DNA of 64,000 bases, taken from assembly GCA_016711215.1 (NCBI GenBank), contig JADJTL010000007.1:1-64000 (forward strand), written 5' to 3'. The notes under the pieces are model-generated. The model made no database searches. It was given only the letters and a program-made list of their open reading frames with translations, and was not told where the DNA came from. Made by a program: the position numbers and the translations under genes. Shown piece by piece: positions 16,434 to 24,018 of the stretch; within the stretch, counting starts at the first letter, position 1, and every line of letters begins with the position of its first letter. This stretch comes from Pseudomonadota bacterium. Lineage in GTDB: Bacteria > Myxococcota_A > Polyangia > GCA-2747355.

Positions 16434-18683
16434 GTGATGACCAGTCCCATGAGCGATCAAGCACCGCCAGATCCTGACCTGCTCGCGCGCCTGGCCGAGG
16501 GCTACGGGATCGAGCCGCACTACTACGATATCTGGGGCGCGCTGCATCGCGTGGGGCCTGAGGCTACCCAGGCGCTGCTGCACGCGATGGGGCTCTCCGT
16601 CGCAAGCACGGCGGAGGTCGGGGCTGAGCTGCGTGCGCACGACGAAGGTCGGTGGCGTCGCCCGCTGCCGGCCGCGCTCGTGCTGCAGGAGGCAGGCGCG
16701 TCCCCACTCAGGCTGAAGCTCTCGCTTCCGCGGGTCGTGGAACGGGGGCGCTTGCGCTGGCGGCTGTGTCTGGAGGATGGCCAGCGCTACGAGGCCTTGG
16801 TGCGGCCGCGCGAGCTGGCGGTGGTTGGAGAGCGCGCGATCGATGGCGAGGCCTACGCATGCTATGCGATCGAGCTGCCGGTCAATCTCCCGCTCGGCTA
16901 CCACCAGCTCGTCCTGCAGCAGTGGCGCGGACGGCATTGTCGCGAGTCGGAGACGACCCTGATCGTCGTTCCGCCGAAATGTTATCAGCCGCAGGCCATC
17001 GCCGACGGACGCCGCGTCTGGGGGCTGTCGCTTCAGCTCTATGGGCTGCGCTCGGAGCCGCAGTGGGGGATCGGCGATTTCGGCGATTTGCGGCGTGCGG
17101 TCGAGCTCGGGCACGCGCTCGGCGCCGCGCTCGTTGGCCTCAATCCGTTGCACGCGCTCTTCGCCCACAATCCGCTGCACCGCAGTCCCTATGCGCCATC
17201 GAGTCGACTCTTTCTCAACGCGCTCTATGTCGATGTCGCCGCCGTGCCCGAGCTCGACGAATGCGAGGAGGCGCGCCGCAGCGTGCAGTCCCCCGAGTTC
17301 CAGCGGCGGCTCGAGCAAGCCCGCCAGGCCGAGTTCGTCGACTATCGCCTGGTCGCGGCCATCAAGCGGCCCGTGCTCGAGCAGCTCTTTCAGCACTTCC
17401 GCACGGCGCATGAGCAGCCGGCCACGCAGCGCGGTTTGGACTTCGCGGCCTTCGTCGCCGCTGGCGGCGAGGCGCTGCGCCTGCACGCGGTCTACGAGGC
17501 ACTGCAGGAATCCCTTTGGCATGAACTGGGGATGATCGGCGGCTGGCCGTGGTGGCCGGAGCGCTTTCGCGACCCGGCGTCGCCCGCGGTCGCTGCCTTC
17601 GCCGCCGCGCACGCTGAACGCGTGCTCTTCTTCCAATACCTGCAATGGCTGGCCGATCAGCAGCTCGCCGCGGTCGGCACCCGCTGCTTTCAGCTCGGGA
17701 TGGGGGTCGGCCTCTACGCCGATCTCGCCGTCAGCACGGATCGGGGCGGCGCCGAGACCTGGGCCGCGCAGCAGGTCTATGCGATGTCCGCCTCGGTCGG
17801 CGCGCCACCCGACGACTTCAGTCCGACGGGCCAGGACTGGGGGCTGCCCCCGATGATTCCGCATCTGCTCGCCGAGCGCGCCTACAGGCCCTTCATCGCC
17901 GTGCTGCGGCAGAACATGCGCCACGCCGGTGCGCTGCGCATCGACCACGTGATGGGCCTGATGCGCCTCTTCTGGGTGCCGCCCGGTGGATCGGCTGCCG
18001 ACGGTGCCTATGTCCGCTACCCCTTCGAGGAGCTGCTGGGGATCGTGGCGCTAGAGAGCCACCGCAACCACTGCCTGTTGATCGGCGAGGACCTCGGCAC
18101 GGTGCCCGATGAGGTGCGCGAAGCGATGCAGCGCTTCGGCCTGTTGTCCTACCGGCCGATGCTCTTTCAGCGCGGTGCCATGGGGGAGTTCCTGCCGCCC
18201 CAGGCCTATCCTCAGGCGGCCCTGGTGGCTGTCTCTACCCACGATCTTCCGACCCTGCAGGGGTATTGGCGCGGACGCGACGTCGAGGTCCGCGCGGCTC
18301 TGGGACATTACGGCTCCGACGACCAGGTGCGTCAGCAACACGATGCACGCGCGGGCGATCGCTGGCAGCTGCTGACGGCGCTCCAACGGCAGGGCCTCCT
18401 GCCCGCCGGGGTGGGGACCAACGCTGCGGCCTTGCCCGAGCTGAGTGGCCCCGTCGTGGCCGCGATCCACCGCTACCTCGCGCGCTGCCCGTCGCAGGTG
18501 ATGGTCGTCCAATGCGAAGATCTTCTCGGGGTTGGCGAGCAGGCCAACCTGCCCGGCACGACCGACGAGCACGCGAACTGGCAGCGTCGCCTCCCTTTGC
18601 CCCTGGAGCAGCTTCGCGCGCAGCCGATGGTCGCCGAGGTCGTGCAGGTGCTGGCGCAGGAGCAGCGATCCTCCGGGGCTTGA
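16434..18683 (+). CDS. malQ: 4-alpha-glucanotransferase (amylomaltase, GH77)
   Basis: 749 residues. An N-terminal beta-rich extension (about 1-180) is followed by the GH77 barrel: 'WGIGDFGDLRRAV', 'SPYAPSSRLFLNALYVD', the nucleophile region 'GALRIDHVMGLMRLFWVP', the acid/base 'LIGEDLGTVPDEV', and 'VSTHDLPTLQGYW'. The enzyme moves maltooligosaccharide chains between acceptors in maltose or glycogen metabolism. The size and extension match the longer proteobacterial MalQ form. GTG 16434 is followed directly by ATG 16437; ATG 16449 is another choice. No other glycogen gene is nearby. Confidence 0.95.
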   Translation: MMTSPMSDQAPPDPDLLARLAEGYGIEPHYYDIWGALHRVGPEATQALLHAMGLSVASTAEVGAELRAHDEGRWRRPLPAALVLQEAGASPLRLKLSLPRVVERGRLRWRLCLEDGQRYEALVRPRELAVVGERAIDGEAYACYAIELPVNLPLGYHQLVLQQWRGRHCRESETTLIVVPPKCYQPQAIADGRRVWGLSLQLYGLRSEPQWGIGDFGDLRRAVELGHALGAALVGLNPLHALFAHNPLHRSPYAPSSRLFLNALYVDVAAVPELDECEEARRSVQSPEFQRRLEQARQAEFVDYRLVAAIKRPVLEQLFQHFRTAHEQPATQRGLDFAAFVAAGGEALRLHAVYEALQESLWHELGMIGGWPWWPERFRDPASPAVAAFAAAHAERVLFFQYLQWLADQQLAAVGTRCFQLGMGVGLYADLAVSTDRGGAETWAAQQVYAMSASVGAPPDDFSPTGQDWGLPPMIPHLLAERAYRPFIAVLRQNMRHAGALRIDHVMGLMRLFWVPPGGSAADGAYVRYPFEELLGIVALESHRNHCLLIGEDLGTVPDEVREAMQRFGLLSYRPMLFQRGAMGEFLPPQAYPQAALVAVSTHDLPTLQGYWRGRDVEVRAALGHYGSDDQVRQQHDARAGDRWQLLTALQRQGLLPAGVGTNAAALPELSGPVVAAIHRYLARCPSQVMVVQCEDLLGVGEQANLPGTTDEHANWQRRLPLPLEQLRAQPMVAEVVQVLAQEQRSSGA

Positions 18684-19005
18684 GCCCTCGTCCTTGGGTT
18701 TTCCGCCGCGGCCACCAACCCGCAACGCTCGGGCCCGTCGACGCATCAGCCGGCGGTCGCTGCGGCGACCCGTGCGCGGCGGGTCCTCGACGGCGGTGCC
18801 TCTGCGTCCTCCGCCGTCGCCCGCCGGGCAGCTCTAGAGCGGCAAGCCCTATCCGTAGCCGGGGCTCCCTCCTCTGGGTCCGGGACAAGGTTGCGGACTA
18901 ACAGGCCCACTGACCGGGACAGCTGACTCCACCTGCGTCGCCGCTACGAGCCATCTGAAAGCATAACCTGTCGAACTGGCGCAGGATTTAAATCTTGGAG
19001 AGGGA
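18684..19005. other. intergenic region between malQ and the sigma-54 promoter
   Basis: Frames here are only shadow ORFs. Composition changes from GC-rich near malQ to a more AT-rich patch just before the promoter (around 18955-18995, including GATTTAAATC). That patch is where an activator or IHF might bind ahead of a sigma-54 promoter. I see no convincing terminator for malQ. Confidence 0.5.
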
Positions 19006-19021
19006 TGGCACGCCTGTTGCT
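19006..19021 (+). promoter_or_regulatory. sigma-54 (RpoN) promoter, near-perfect -24/-12 match
   Basis: TGGCACGCCTGTTGCT at 19006-19021 matches the consensus TGGCACR-N4-TTGCW at every fixed position. Predicted transcription start is near 19032, just before the ribosome site GGAGG (19035-19039) of the Cys-rich gene at 19047. Sigma-54 promoters need an AAA+ activator; one is encoded at 34.8-36.2 kb, but no evidence ties it to this site. Confidence 0.8.
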
Positions 19022-19046
19022 GTGTTTGACGAGCGGAGGCGAAGGC

Positions 19047-20309
19047 ATGATGACCATTGACCGTACCCGAAACGCTACGCTTGGCACCGCCCAGCGTTAT
19101 TTCTCGGCTGATCGAGTGGAAACCTGCGAGTCGAGGCTGCTCCGCCGCGAGGTGCGCCACGGCGGGTCGCTCGTCCGCCTCAGCCAGCTCGCGTCCGCGA
19201 GTGCGGCGGTCCTACTTTGCGGATTGGCGGTCGGATGCGGTGTGCTGGCGGGCGACACCTGTTCCTCGGGTTGCGCCCCAGGGCAGGTCTGCGGGCCCAA
19301 CGGGTGCGTGCCGGCGACCATCACGGGCGTGAGCGACACGGGCACGGTGCCGGCCGCGGGCGCCCAATGTGGCCCGAGCACCTGCGCCAGCGGCTGTTGC
19401 GACGCGGCCTCCGGGAGCTGCGTGCTCTCGACGCAGCAGACGCTCACCGGCAAGTGCGGCTTCGGTGGCCAGGTCTGCGGACCCTGCTCCGGCACCAACC
19501 CGCAGCAGAGCACGCTCCCAGCCTACTGTGCGGCCTGCGCGCCAGGGCAGCCCGGCGCCCAGGTGCAGTGCTGCCACGCGGCCCAGCAGGCCTGCGTGCC
19601 GGCCACGCAGGTGCAAAGCACCGTCACGGGAACTTGGTGCAGCGTACCCTCCGGTTCCACCTTACCGGGTGGCCAGGCGGACGCGCTTTCCCGCTGCCAG
19701 TCGAGCTGCGGCGGCTGCTGCACCGACGCGGGTCTTTGCGTCGAGCTCGGGGTGGGGAAGGGCCAGAGCAACCAGCGCTGCGGCAATGCTGCCGGGCGCT
19801 GTGAGGCCTGCCAGTACGGTGAGGTCTGCGACGCAAACTATGGTACTTGCAACAGACCTGAACCGGCCTTTCGCGTCTGCGTGAGGCAGGTCGTCGTCGA
19901 TGGATCCTACGTGGACGACGAGTGGGTCGATGCCATTTTGCAGGGCTACGTCCCCGTCCGGACCGAGGCCCACCCGGAGTTCATTGCCACGCTCATCGCT
20001 GGCGGCAAAACGCCAAAGCTGGGCACGCGCGTTCAGGCGATCAAGCACGACGGCGTCTGGGTCTCGACGCCGATGGGGCTGGATTGCGTGAGCGGGATCA
20101 AGGAGAGCGAGCTGCTCGAGGGCCTGGGCTCGGGCGTATCGATTCTCGTCACCGAGTATGACCGCGTCAGCGCGGCCGACACCGTCGGCGCCTGCTCCTT
20201 TGCGGTTTCTGCTCTGGATGTCTTTGGCGGGGCTGCAGAGGTCTGGATCGATTCGTGCATGCCGCCGATACGCGGGGTGCTGGTGCAGATCGTGCCGGAG
20301 AACCTCTGA
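19047..20309 (+). CDS. Cys-rich exported protein, probable lipoprotein (first of a pair)
   Basis: About 420 residues from ATG 19047 (GGAGG 8 bases upstream). After a polar N-terminus of about 45 residues, a hydrophobic stretch ends in 'LAVGC', usable as a lipobox. The next 210 residues contain about three dozen Cys in a repeated plan, C-x2-G-x-C / CGGCC / G-x-C-x-C, as in 'CSSGCAPGQVCGPNGC', 'CASGCCDAASGSC' and 'CGGCCTDAGLC'. The last 150 residues have few Cys and look like a beta-rich domain starting 'FRVCVRQVVVDGSYVDDEW'. Such proteins are common on myxobacterial surfaces and are probably held by disulfides. No function is known. It is controlled by the sigma-54 promoter just upstream and followed by a gene of the same design. 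Confidence 0.75.
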   Translation: MMTIDRTRNATLGTAQRYFSADRVETCESRLLRREVRHGGSLVRLSQLASASAAVLLCGLAVGCGVLAGDTCSSGCAPGQVCGPNGCVPATITGVSDTGTVPAAGAQCGPSTCASGCCDAASGSCVLSTQQTLTGKCGFGGQVCGPCSGTNPQQSTLPAYCAACAPGQPGAQVQCCHAAQQACVPATQVQSTVTGTWCSVPSGSTLPGGQADALSRCQSSCGGCCTDAGLCVELGVGKGQSNQRCGNAAGRCEACQYGEVCDANYGTCNRPEPAFRVCVRQVVVDGSYVDDEWVDAILQGYVPVRTEAHPEFIATLIAGGKTPKLGTRVQAIKHDGVWVSTPMGLDCVSGIKESELLEGLGSGVSILVTEYDRVSAADTVGACSFAVSALDVFGGAAEVWIDSCMPPIRGVLVQIVPENL

Positions 20310-20352
20310 CCGCGCCGGATCGTCCCGGCTGGGTTTCGTGCTTGAATTGGCT

Positions 20353-20369
20353 GCCGCACCTGGTGCGGC
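20353..20369. promoter_or_regulatory. inverted repeat between the two Cys-rich genes
   Basis: GCCGCAC-CTG-GTGCGGC is a perfect 7-bp inverted repeat with a 3-base loop, 14 bases ahead of the start codon of the second gene. It could be an RNA hairpin that lowers read-through or masks the ribosome site, or a protein site. Confidence 0.35.
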
Positions 20370-20382
20370 GAGGAGAACGCTG

Positions 20383-21765
20383 ATGAAACGCCTTGGCTTG
20401 ACCTCGGGCCTCCTGATGACCGCGCTGGCGCTCGGGCTGGTCGCCGGATCGGGCTGCGGGACGGAGGGCGGCGACGCGCTGGATCAGTCGCTCAGCGGCT
20501 GCCCCGGCTGCGTGGACAACGGCGTTTGCCGCCCCTTCCCGGCCCAGGATTCTACAGCCTGCGGCAGCGGTGGGCGCACCTGTGAGCGCTGCCAGGCCGG
20601 TACAGAGACCTGCGACCGCGACGTCGGGCGCTGCGTGTCGGCCAATCCCACGAGCTGTCCCGGGGGCGTCTGCCAGCCGGTCGGCGGCGCGCGGAAGCCC
20701 TGCGGGCTGCTCTGCGACGGCTGCTGCGATGTGGCGACGAACACCTGCATCGACACCAACGCCGGTCAGACGGCGCAGCAATGCGGTTTGAACAACCAGG
20801 TTTGCCACGGCTGCGACGCCGGCCAGAGCTGCAGCGGGGGCGTCTGCATCTTCGGCGCCGGCGGCATTGCCGCGGCGGGCCCCTCCTCCTGTAACGCGGC
20901 CCTGCAGTGCTACTCCCCGACGACGAAGACCTGCGAGCTTGGCGATAGCGTGCTGGCCTGCGGGCGCCCCGGCGGAAGCTGCAGTGTGTGCACGAACGGC
21001 ATGTACTGCTCGAATGGCACCTGCGTCGCTGGGACCACCCGCATCGCCGACTGTCAGCGCAACGGCTGCGATGGCTGCTGCGCGGCGGACGGGACCTGCG
21101 TCAGCTCCTTCGGCCTCACCGACAGTCAATGCGGCATCCGCGGCGGCGCGTGTCAGCCCTGTACGAGCCGGAGTTTCGTCTGCGACAAGGCCGTCGGCCA
21201 GTGCAAGAATCCGGCGCTGGTGCGCCCGCATCAGATCTGCGTCGATGGCGTGTGGCTGCGAGGCAATAGTGCCAGCGTTGAGGTCCCCGAGGGGGTCGAG
21301 GTGCGGGTCGAGCTGGGCGAGTCTGTCTTGGGGCTGGGCGCGCTCAGTGGCTCGACGGGCTCGGGTACGATGGGAGCGATCGAGCCCTCGTCGATGAACT
21401 GCCCGGCGAGCATTCCGGGCTGCCGGCGCGTGACCTTTGGGGATCCCTGTGCGATCCCGAACGTGACCGACTCGGACCTCGCCCGCTACACCGTCAACTT
21501 CGAGGTCGGAAAGACGGGGCGCTTTGGCATCGACCTCCTCGGCAGCAACACGCTGGCGACCTGCCGGATCCGCGGCGCGGACCTCCTGCGCTCGTTCAAG
21601 GACCCCGTGACGGTCCCGACGACCCCCTACTACTTCACCAACCAGTATGGCACCACGGGTAGCGGGTTCGACACGCCGAGCTTGCTCAGGAACCGGCTCC
21701 TGAGCGAATGCGTCAGCTCGTCGGGATACCGTGTCTTTGTGGCCGTGCGCGTCAGCCAGTACTAG
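20383..21765 (+). CDS. Cys-rich exported protein (second of a pair)
   Basis: 460 residues from ATG 20383 with AGGAGA 8 bases upstream; an open frame further 5' lies inside the first gene and is not needed. A signal sequence (about 1-24) ends near 'AGSGC', a weak lipobox. Five to six Cys-rich modules follow ('CERCQAGTETCDRDVGRC', 'CDGCCDVATNTC', 'CHGCDAGQSCSGGVC', 'CDGCCAADGTC'). The Cys-poor C-terminal domain begins 'HQICVDGVWLRGNSASVEV', echoing the first gene. The shared plan points to an ancient duplication followed by divergence. It probably shares the sigma-54 transcript with its neighbour, 73 bases upstream. Role unknown; a surface or developmental protein is a guess from the promoter type. 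Confidence 0.75.
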   Translation: MKRLGLTSGLLMTALALGLVAGSGCGTEGGDALDQSLSGCPGCVDNGVCRPFPAQDSTACGSGGRTCERCQAGTETCDRDVGRCVSANPTSCPGGVCQPVGGARKPCGLLCDGCCDVATNTCIDTNAGQTAQQCGLNNQVCHGCDAGQSCSGGVCIFGAGGIAAAGPSSCNAALQCYSPTTKTCELGDSVLACGRPGGSCSVCTNGMYCSNGTCVAGTTRIADCQRNGCDGCCAADGTCVSSFGLTDSQCGIRGGACQPCTSRSFVCDKAVGQCKNPALVRPHQICVDGVWLRGNSASVEVPEGVEVRVELGESVLGLGALSGSTGSGTMGAIEPSSMNCPASIPGCRRVTFGDPCAIPNVTDSDLARYTVNFEVGKTGRFGIDLLGSNTLATCRIRGADLLRSFKDPVTVPTTPYYFTNQYGTTGSGFDTPSLLRNRLLSECVSSSGYRVFVAVRVSQY

Positions 21766-21780
21766 TGCTGCCAAGCAGCT

Positions 21781-21798
21781 CGGCGCTCCAGGGCGCCG
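21781..21798 (+). terminator. stem-loop after the Cys-rich gene pair
   Basis: CGGCGC (21781-21786), loop TCCAGG, GCGCCG (21793-21798), beginning 15 bases after the stop. There is no T tract, so it is a weak terminator candidate. Confidence 0.3.
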
Positions 21799-21871
21799 GG
21801 CTGGTCAATCCTTCAGCGGACGGACCCCGCCTCGCGACTTCGCGCCTTCCGGGCACCTGCGGCGCTGCCAG

Positions 21872-21907
21872 AAAAAAGCCCGCGCCGAGTGTGTCATCGG
21901 CGCGGGC
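21872..21907 (-). terminator. strong intrinsic terminator
   Basis: Read on the minus strand: GCCCGCGCCGA, an 8-base loop, TCGGCGCGGGC, then TTTTTT (21877-21872). The 11-bp stem is perfect. It ends the candidate small RNA and possibly read-through from nuoI, whose stop is 285 bases upstream. Confidence 0.85.
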
Positions 21908-22125
21908 GAAGAGACGGCCCCGCAGAGAGCGATGGAAGACCTTCTACACCCTGAGCAACAAAGGCGGGGCCCGCGGTACTCGCCCCTGCGCTTCCCGACG
22001 ATGCGGGTCTGCGCGCGACGTGCAGGGGCAGGCCCCAAGGGTATAGTCAAGGGAGTAGAAAAGTAGTCCTCCTGTCGTTCCTCCGCAGCAAGCCTAGGCA
22101 GCAGTATCCCGCCAACGTGCGGATG
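21872..22125 (-). ncRNA. candidate sigma-54-dependent small RNA, about 250 nt
   Basis: On the minus strand a sigma-54 promoter (22151-22137) predicts a start near 22125, and a strong intrinsic terminator ends at 21872. The unit lies wholly between nuoI and the convergent Cys-rich gene. The only minus-strand frame of note inside it runs from a TTG straight through the terminator, so it is not a credible protein. The transcript could fold well: GGGGCC/GGCCCC, GCCCCTGC/GCAGGGGC and CCCG/CGGG nest in the middle, and GGCCCCGC can pair instead with GCGGGGCC downstream, giving a possible structural switch. Its 5' part carries GGAGG and AGGAGG, possible anti-ribosome-site or CsrA-type GGA motifs. M. 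xanthus Pxr is a precedent for a sigma-54-controlled small RNA; I see no claim of sequence similarity here. Confidence 0.45.
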
Positions 22126-22136
22126 GGGTCAACGGC

Positions 22137-22151
22137 GCAAAGGCCGTGCCA
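22137..22151 (-). promoter_or_regulatory. sigma-54 promoter on the minus strand, downstream of nuoI
   Basis: The minus strand reads TGGCACGGCCTTTGC (22151 to 22137), matching TGGCACR-N4-TTGC at every fixed position; the next base is G rather than the preferred A/T. It is 42 bases after the nuoI stop and points towards the structured region that ends at the terminator at 21872. Confidence 0.7.
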
Positions 22152-22192
22152 CGGGGAGGCGCTTCGAGGATGTTGGCCTGGCGGCCAGCGCG

Positions 22193-22888
22193 CTAGCGCC
22201 CCTGATCCGCCGTGGTCTTGCGACGATAACCAAGAGACGCGTCGTCGTAGGCTTTGTCGGGGCGGTAGATCTGGCGGGCGTCGCCGATCGCGGCGCCGTA
22301 GCGCTCACGCCAATCGACGCCGTCGCCACCGTCCCGCGCGATGCTGAGGGCCGCCCGTGACAAGAGCTGTTCCTTATCGAGCACGGCCTCGCGGCGGTGC
22401 TCGATCGGCGGCATATGCTCCTGCGTGTCCATCCGCAGCGCGTCGCAGGGGCAGGCCTCGACGCAGAGCCCGCAGACGACGCAGACCAGCTCGTCGATCT
22501 CGAACTTGACCGGGAACTTCTCGACGCTGCGGCTGCCGGGGTGCTCGCGCTCGCCGGCCTCGATCGTGATGCAGTTCGCGGGACAGATCGTCGCGCACAT
22601 CATGCACGCAGTGCAGCGCACGGAGCCGTCATCGCGCGTCATCAGTCGATGCCGTCCGCGGAAGCGCTCCGGACGCTGCCGTTGCTTCTGCTTGCCGCGC
22701 CAGGCGTCGGGGTCGCTGCTCGGCGGTGGATCGGGCAGATCCCACTCCCCGTAGCGCAGGGTCTCGATCTCCTTGCTGCCGAAGGTGTTGACGAAGAAGT
22801 GCCGGAGCGTGATGCGGAGCCCGCGGATTAGCCCCAGCAGGTAGAGGCGGTCGCCGAAGGTGCGCTTTATCGTGACGATTTTTGCCAT
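22193..22888 (-). CDS. nuoI: NADH-quinone oxidoreductase subunit I (NuoI)
   Basis: 231 residues. Two ferredoxin-type [4Fe-4S] motifs are complete: CTACMMCATICP and CVVCGLCVEACP. They bind clusters N6a and N6b, which carry electrons from the peripheral arm to NuoB. The N-terminal 'GLIRGLRITLRHFF' lies along the membrane. It starts 3 bases after the nuoH stop and is the last gene of this nuo cluster; nuoJ-N do not follow. The C-terminal tail of about 60 residues is longer than in many NuoI proteins. Confidence 0.96.
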   Translation of the reverse strand: MAKIVTIKRTFGDRLYLLGLIRGLRITLRHFFVNTFGSKEIETLRYGEWDLPDPPPSSDPDAWRGKQKQRQRPERFRGRHRLMTRDDGSVRCTACMMCATICPANCITIEAGEREHPGSRSVEKFPVKFEIDELVCVVCGLCVEACPCDALRMDTQEHMPPIEHRREAVLDKEQLLSRAALSIARDGGDGVDWRERYGAAIGDARQIYRPDKAYDDASLGYRRKTTADQGR

Positions 22889-22891
22889 CGG

Positions 22892-23998
22892 CTACCTCGC
22901 GGCCTGGGCTGCGAGCAGCACGCCAGCGGTGACAACGATGTTGAAGATCGACGCCGGAAGCAGCGACTTCCAGCCCAGGCGCATCAGTTGATCGAAGCGC
23001 AGACGGGGCAGCGTCCAGCGGATCGCGAGCTGCAGAAAGCAGACGAGGAAGACCTTGGCGAAGAAGCTGAGCACGCGGGCGAGCACGACCAGACCGTGCG
23101 ATAGCGGCAGGTAGTGCCCGAGGATCCGCAGGCCGTCATCGGCCAGTCCCGGCAGCTGCCAACCGCCGAAGAAGATCGTCGTGACCAGGCAACCGACGAA
23201 GACGATCTCGAGGAACTCGGCCAGGTAGAACATCATGAAGCGCGTGCCCGAGTACTCGACGAAGTAGCCGACGATCTCGGATTCCCCCTCGGGGATGTCG
23301 AAGGGCGCGCGCTTCGTCTCGGCGATCGCGGCGCAGAGAAAGAGCACGAAGCCGAGCGGCTGGCGGATGATGCCCCAGTCCCAGAGGCTGGCCTGTGCCT
23401 GCACCAGCGCCATCGGCTCGAGGGTGCCGTAGACCAGCAGGACCCCGACCACGGCCAGACCCATCGTGACCTCGTAGGAGATCATCTGCGCCGCAGCGCG
23501 TAGCCCGCCGAGGAGGCCAAAGTTGTTGAAGGACGACCAGCCGGCTAGCACCGCCCCGTAGGCGCCGAGCGAGGCGACCGCAAAGACGAAGAGCAGCCCG
23601 ATATCGATCTGGGCGATCTGCAGCGCCTCGGGACGGCAAGCCGCGAGATCCGGGCCCACCGTGCGCCAGGCGCTGGCGCAAAGCGGGGGCCCGAAGGGAA
23701 TCACGGCGAAGACGAGGAGGACGGGCACGAGCGCCAGCACCGGCGCCAGCAGGTAGATGCCCTTGCGCGCCCGCGGCGGGATGAAGTCCTCCTTGAAGAG
23801 CAGCTTGAGGGCGTCGGCCAGCGGGTGGAACAGGCCCTTGAGCCGCACCGAGCCGATGTTGGCGCGGACCGGGCCGATCCGGTCCTGCATCATCGCGCTC
23901 TGTCGTCGCTCCATCCACGTCAGCAGCGCCGAGAGGCCGACGGCGAAGCCGAGCATCACGGCGATCTTGAGCAGGGACCAGGCGAGGATCGCGAGCAT
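22892..23998 (-). CDS. nuoH: NADH-quinone oxidoreductase subunit H (NuoH)
   Basis: 368 residues from ATG 23998, with about eight transmembrane helices. Family marks include 'ERRQSAMMQDRIGP', 'GLFHPLADALKLLFKED', 'ETKRAPFDIPEGESEIVGYFVEYSG' (shortened) and 'RWTLPRLRFDQLM'. NuoH forms the quinone site with NuoB/NuoD and joins the peripheral arm to the proton-pumping membrane arm. A longer open frame upstream overlaps nuoG and is not used. It lies 20 bases behind nuoG and 3 bases ahead of nuoI. Confidence 0.96.
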   Translation of the reverse strand: MLAILAWSLLKIAVMLGFAVGLSALLTWMERRQSAMMQDRIGPVRANIGSVRLKGLFHPLADALKLLFKEDFIPPRARKGIYLLAPVLALVPVLLVFAVIPFGPPLCASAWRTVGPDLAACRPEALQIAQIDIGLLFVFAVASLGAYGAVLAGWSSFNNFGLLGGLRAAAQMISYEVTMGLAVVGVLLVYGTLEPMALVQAQASLWDWGIIRQPLGFVLFLCAAIAETKRAPFDIPEGESEIVGYFVEYSGTRFMMFYLAEFLEIVFVGCLVTTIFFGGWQLPGLADDGLRILGHYLPLSHGLVVLARVLSFFAKVFLVCFLQLAIRWTLPRLRFDQLMRLGWKSLLPASIFNIVVTAGVLLAAQAAR

Positions 23999-24018
23999 GA
24001 CAGTGTCTCTCTCTGCGG

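Noticed and set aside
16392..17948. 518-codon minus-strand frame opposite malQ
   Set aside because: GH77 motifs are all on the plus strand; this is an antisense shadow.
20167..21774. Long minus-strand frame (535 codons) opposite the second Cys-rich gene
   Set aside because: GC-rich codon bias keeps antisense frames open. It is Ala/Arg/Asp-rich, lacks motifs, and the plus strand has a ribosome site, signal peptide and Cys modules.
21805..22050. 81-codon minus-strand ORF inside the candidate small RNA
   Set aside because: It starts at TTG 17 bases after AGGAGG, runs through the terminator stem and beyond, and shows no family pattern.
21872..22125. 6S RNA, tmRNA or SRP RNA
   Set aside because: The pairing scheme lacks the long single hairpin with central bubble of 6S, the tRNA-like ends of tmRNA, and the GGAAG/GAGCA-type apical loop of SRP RNA.
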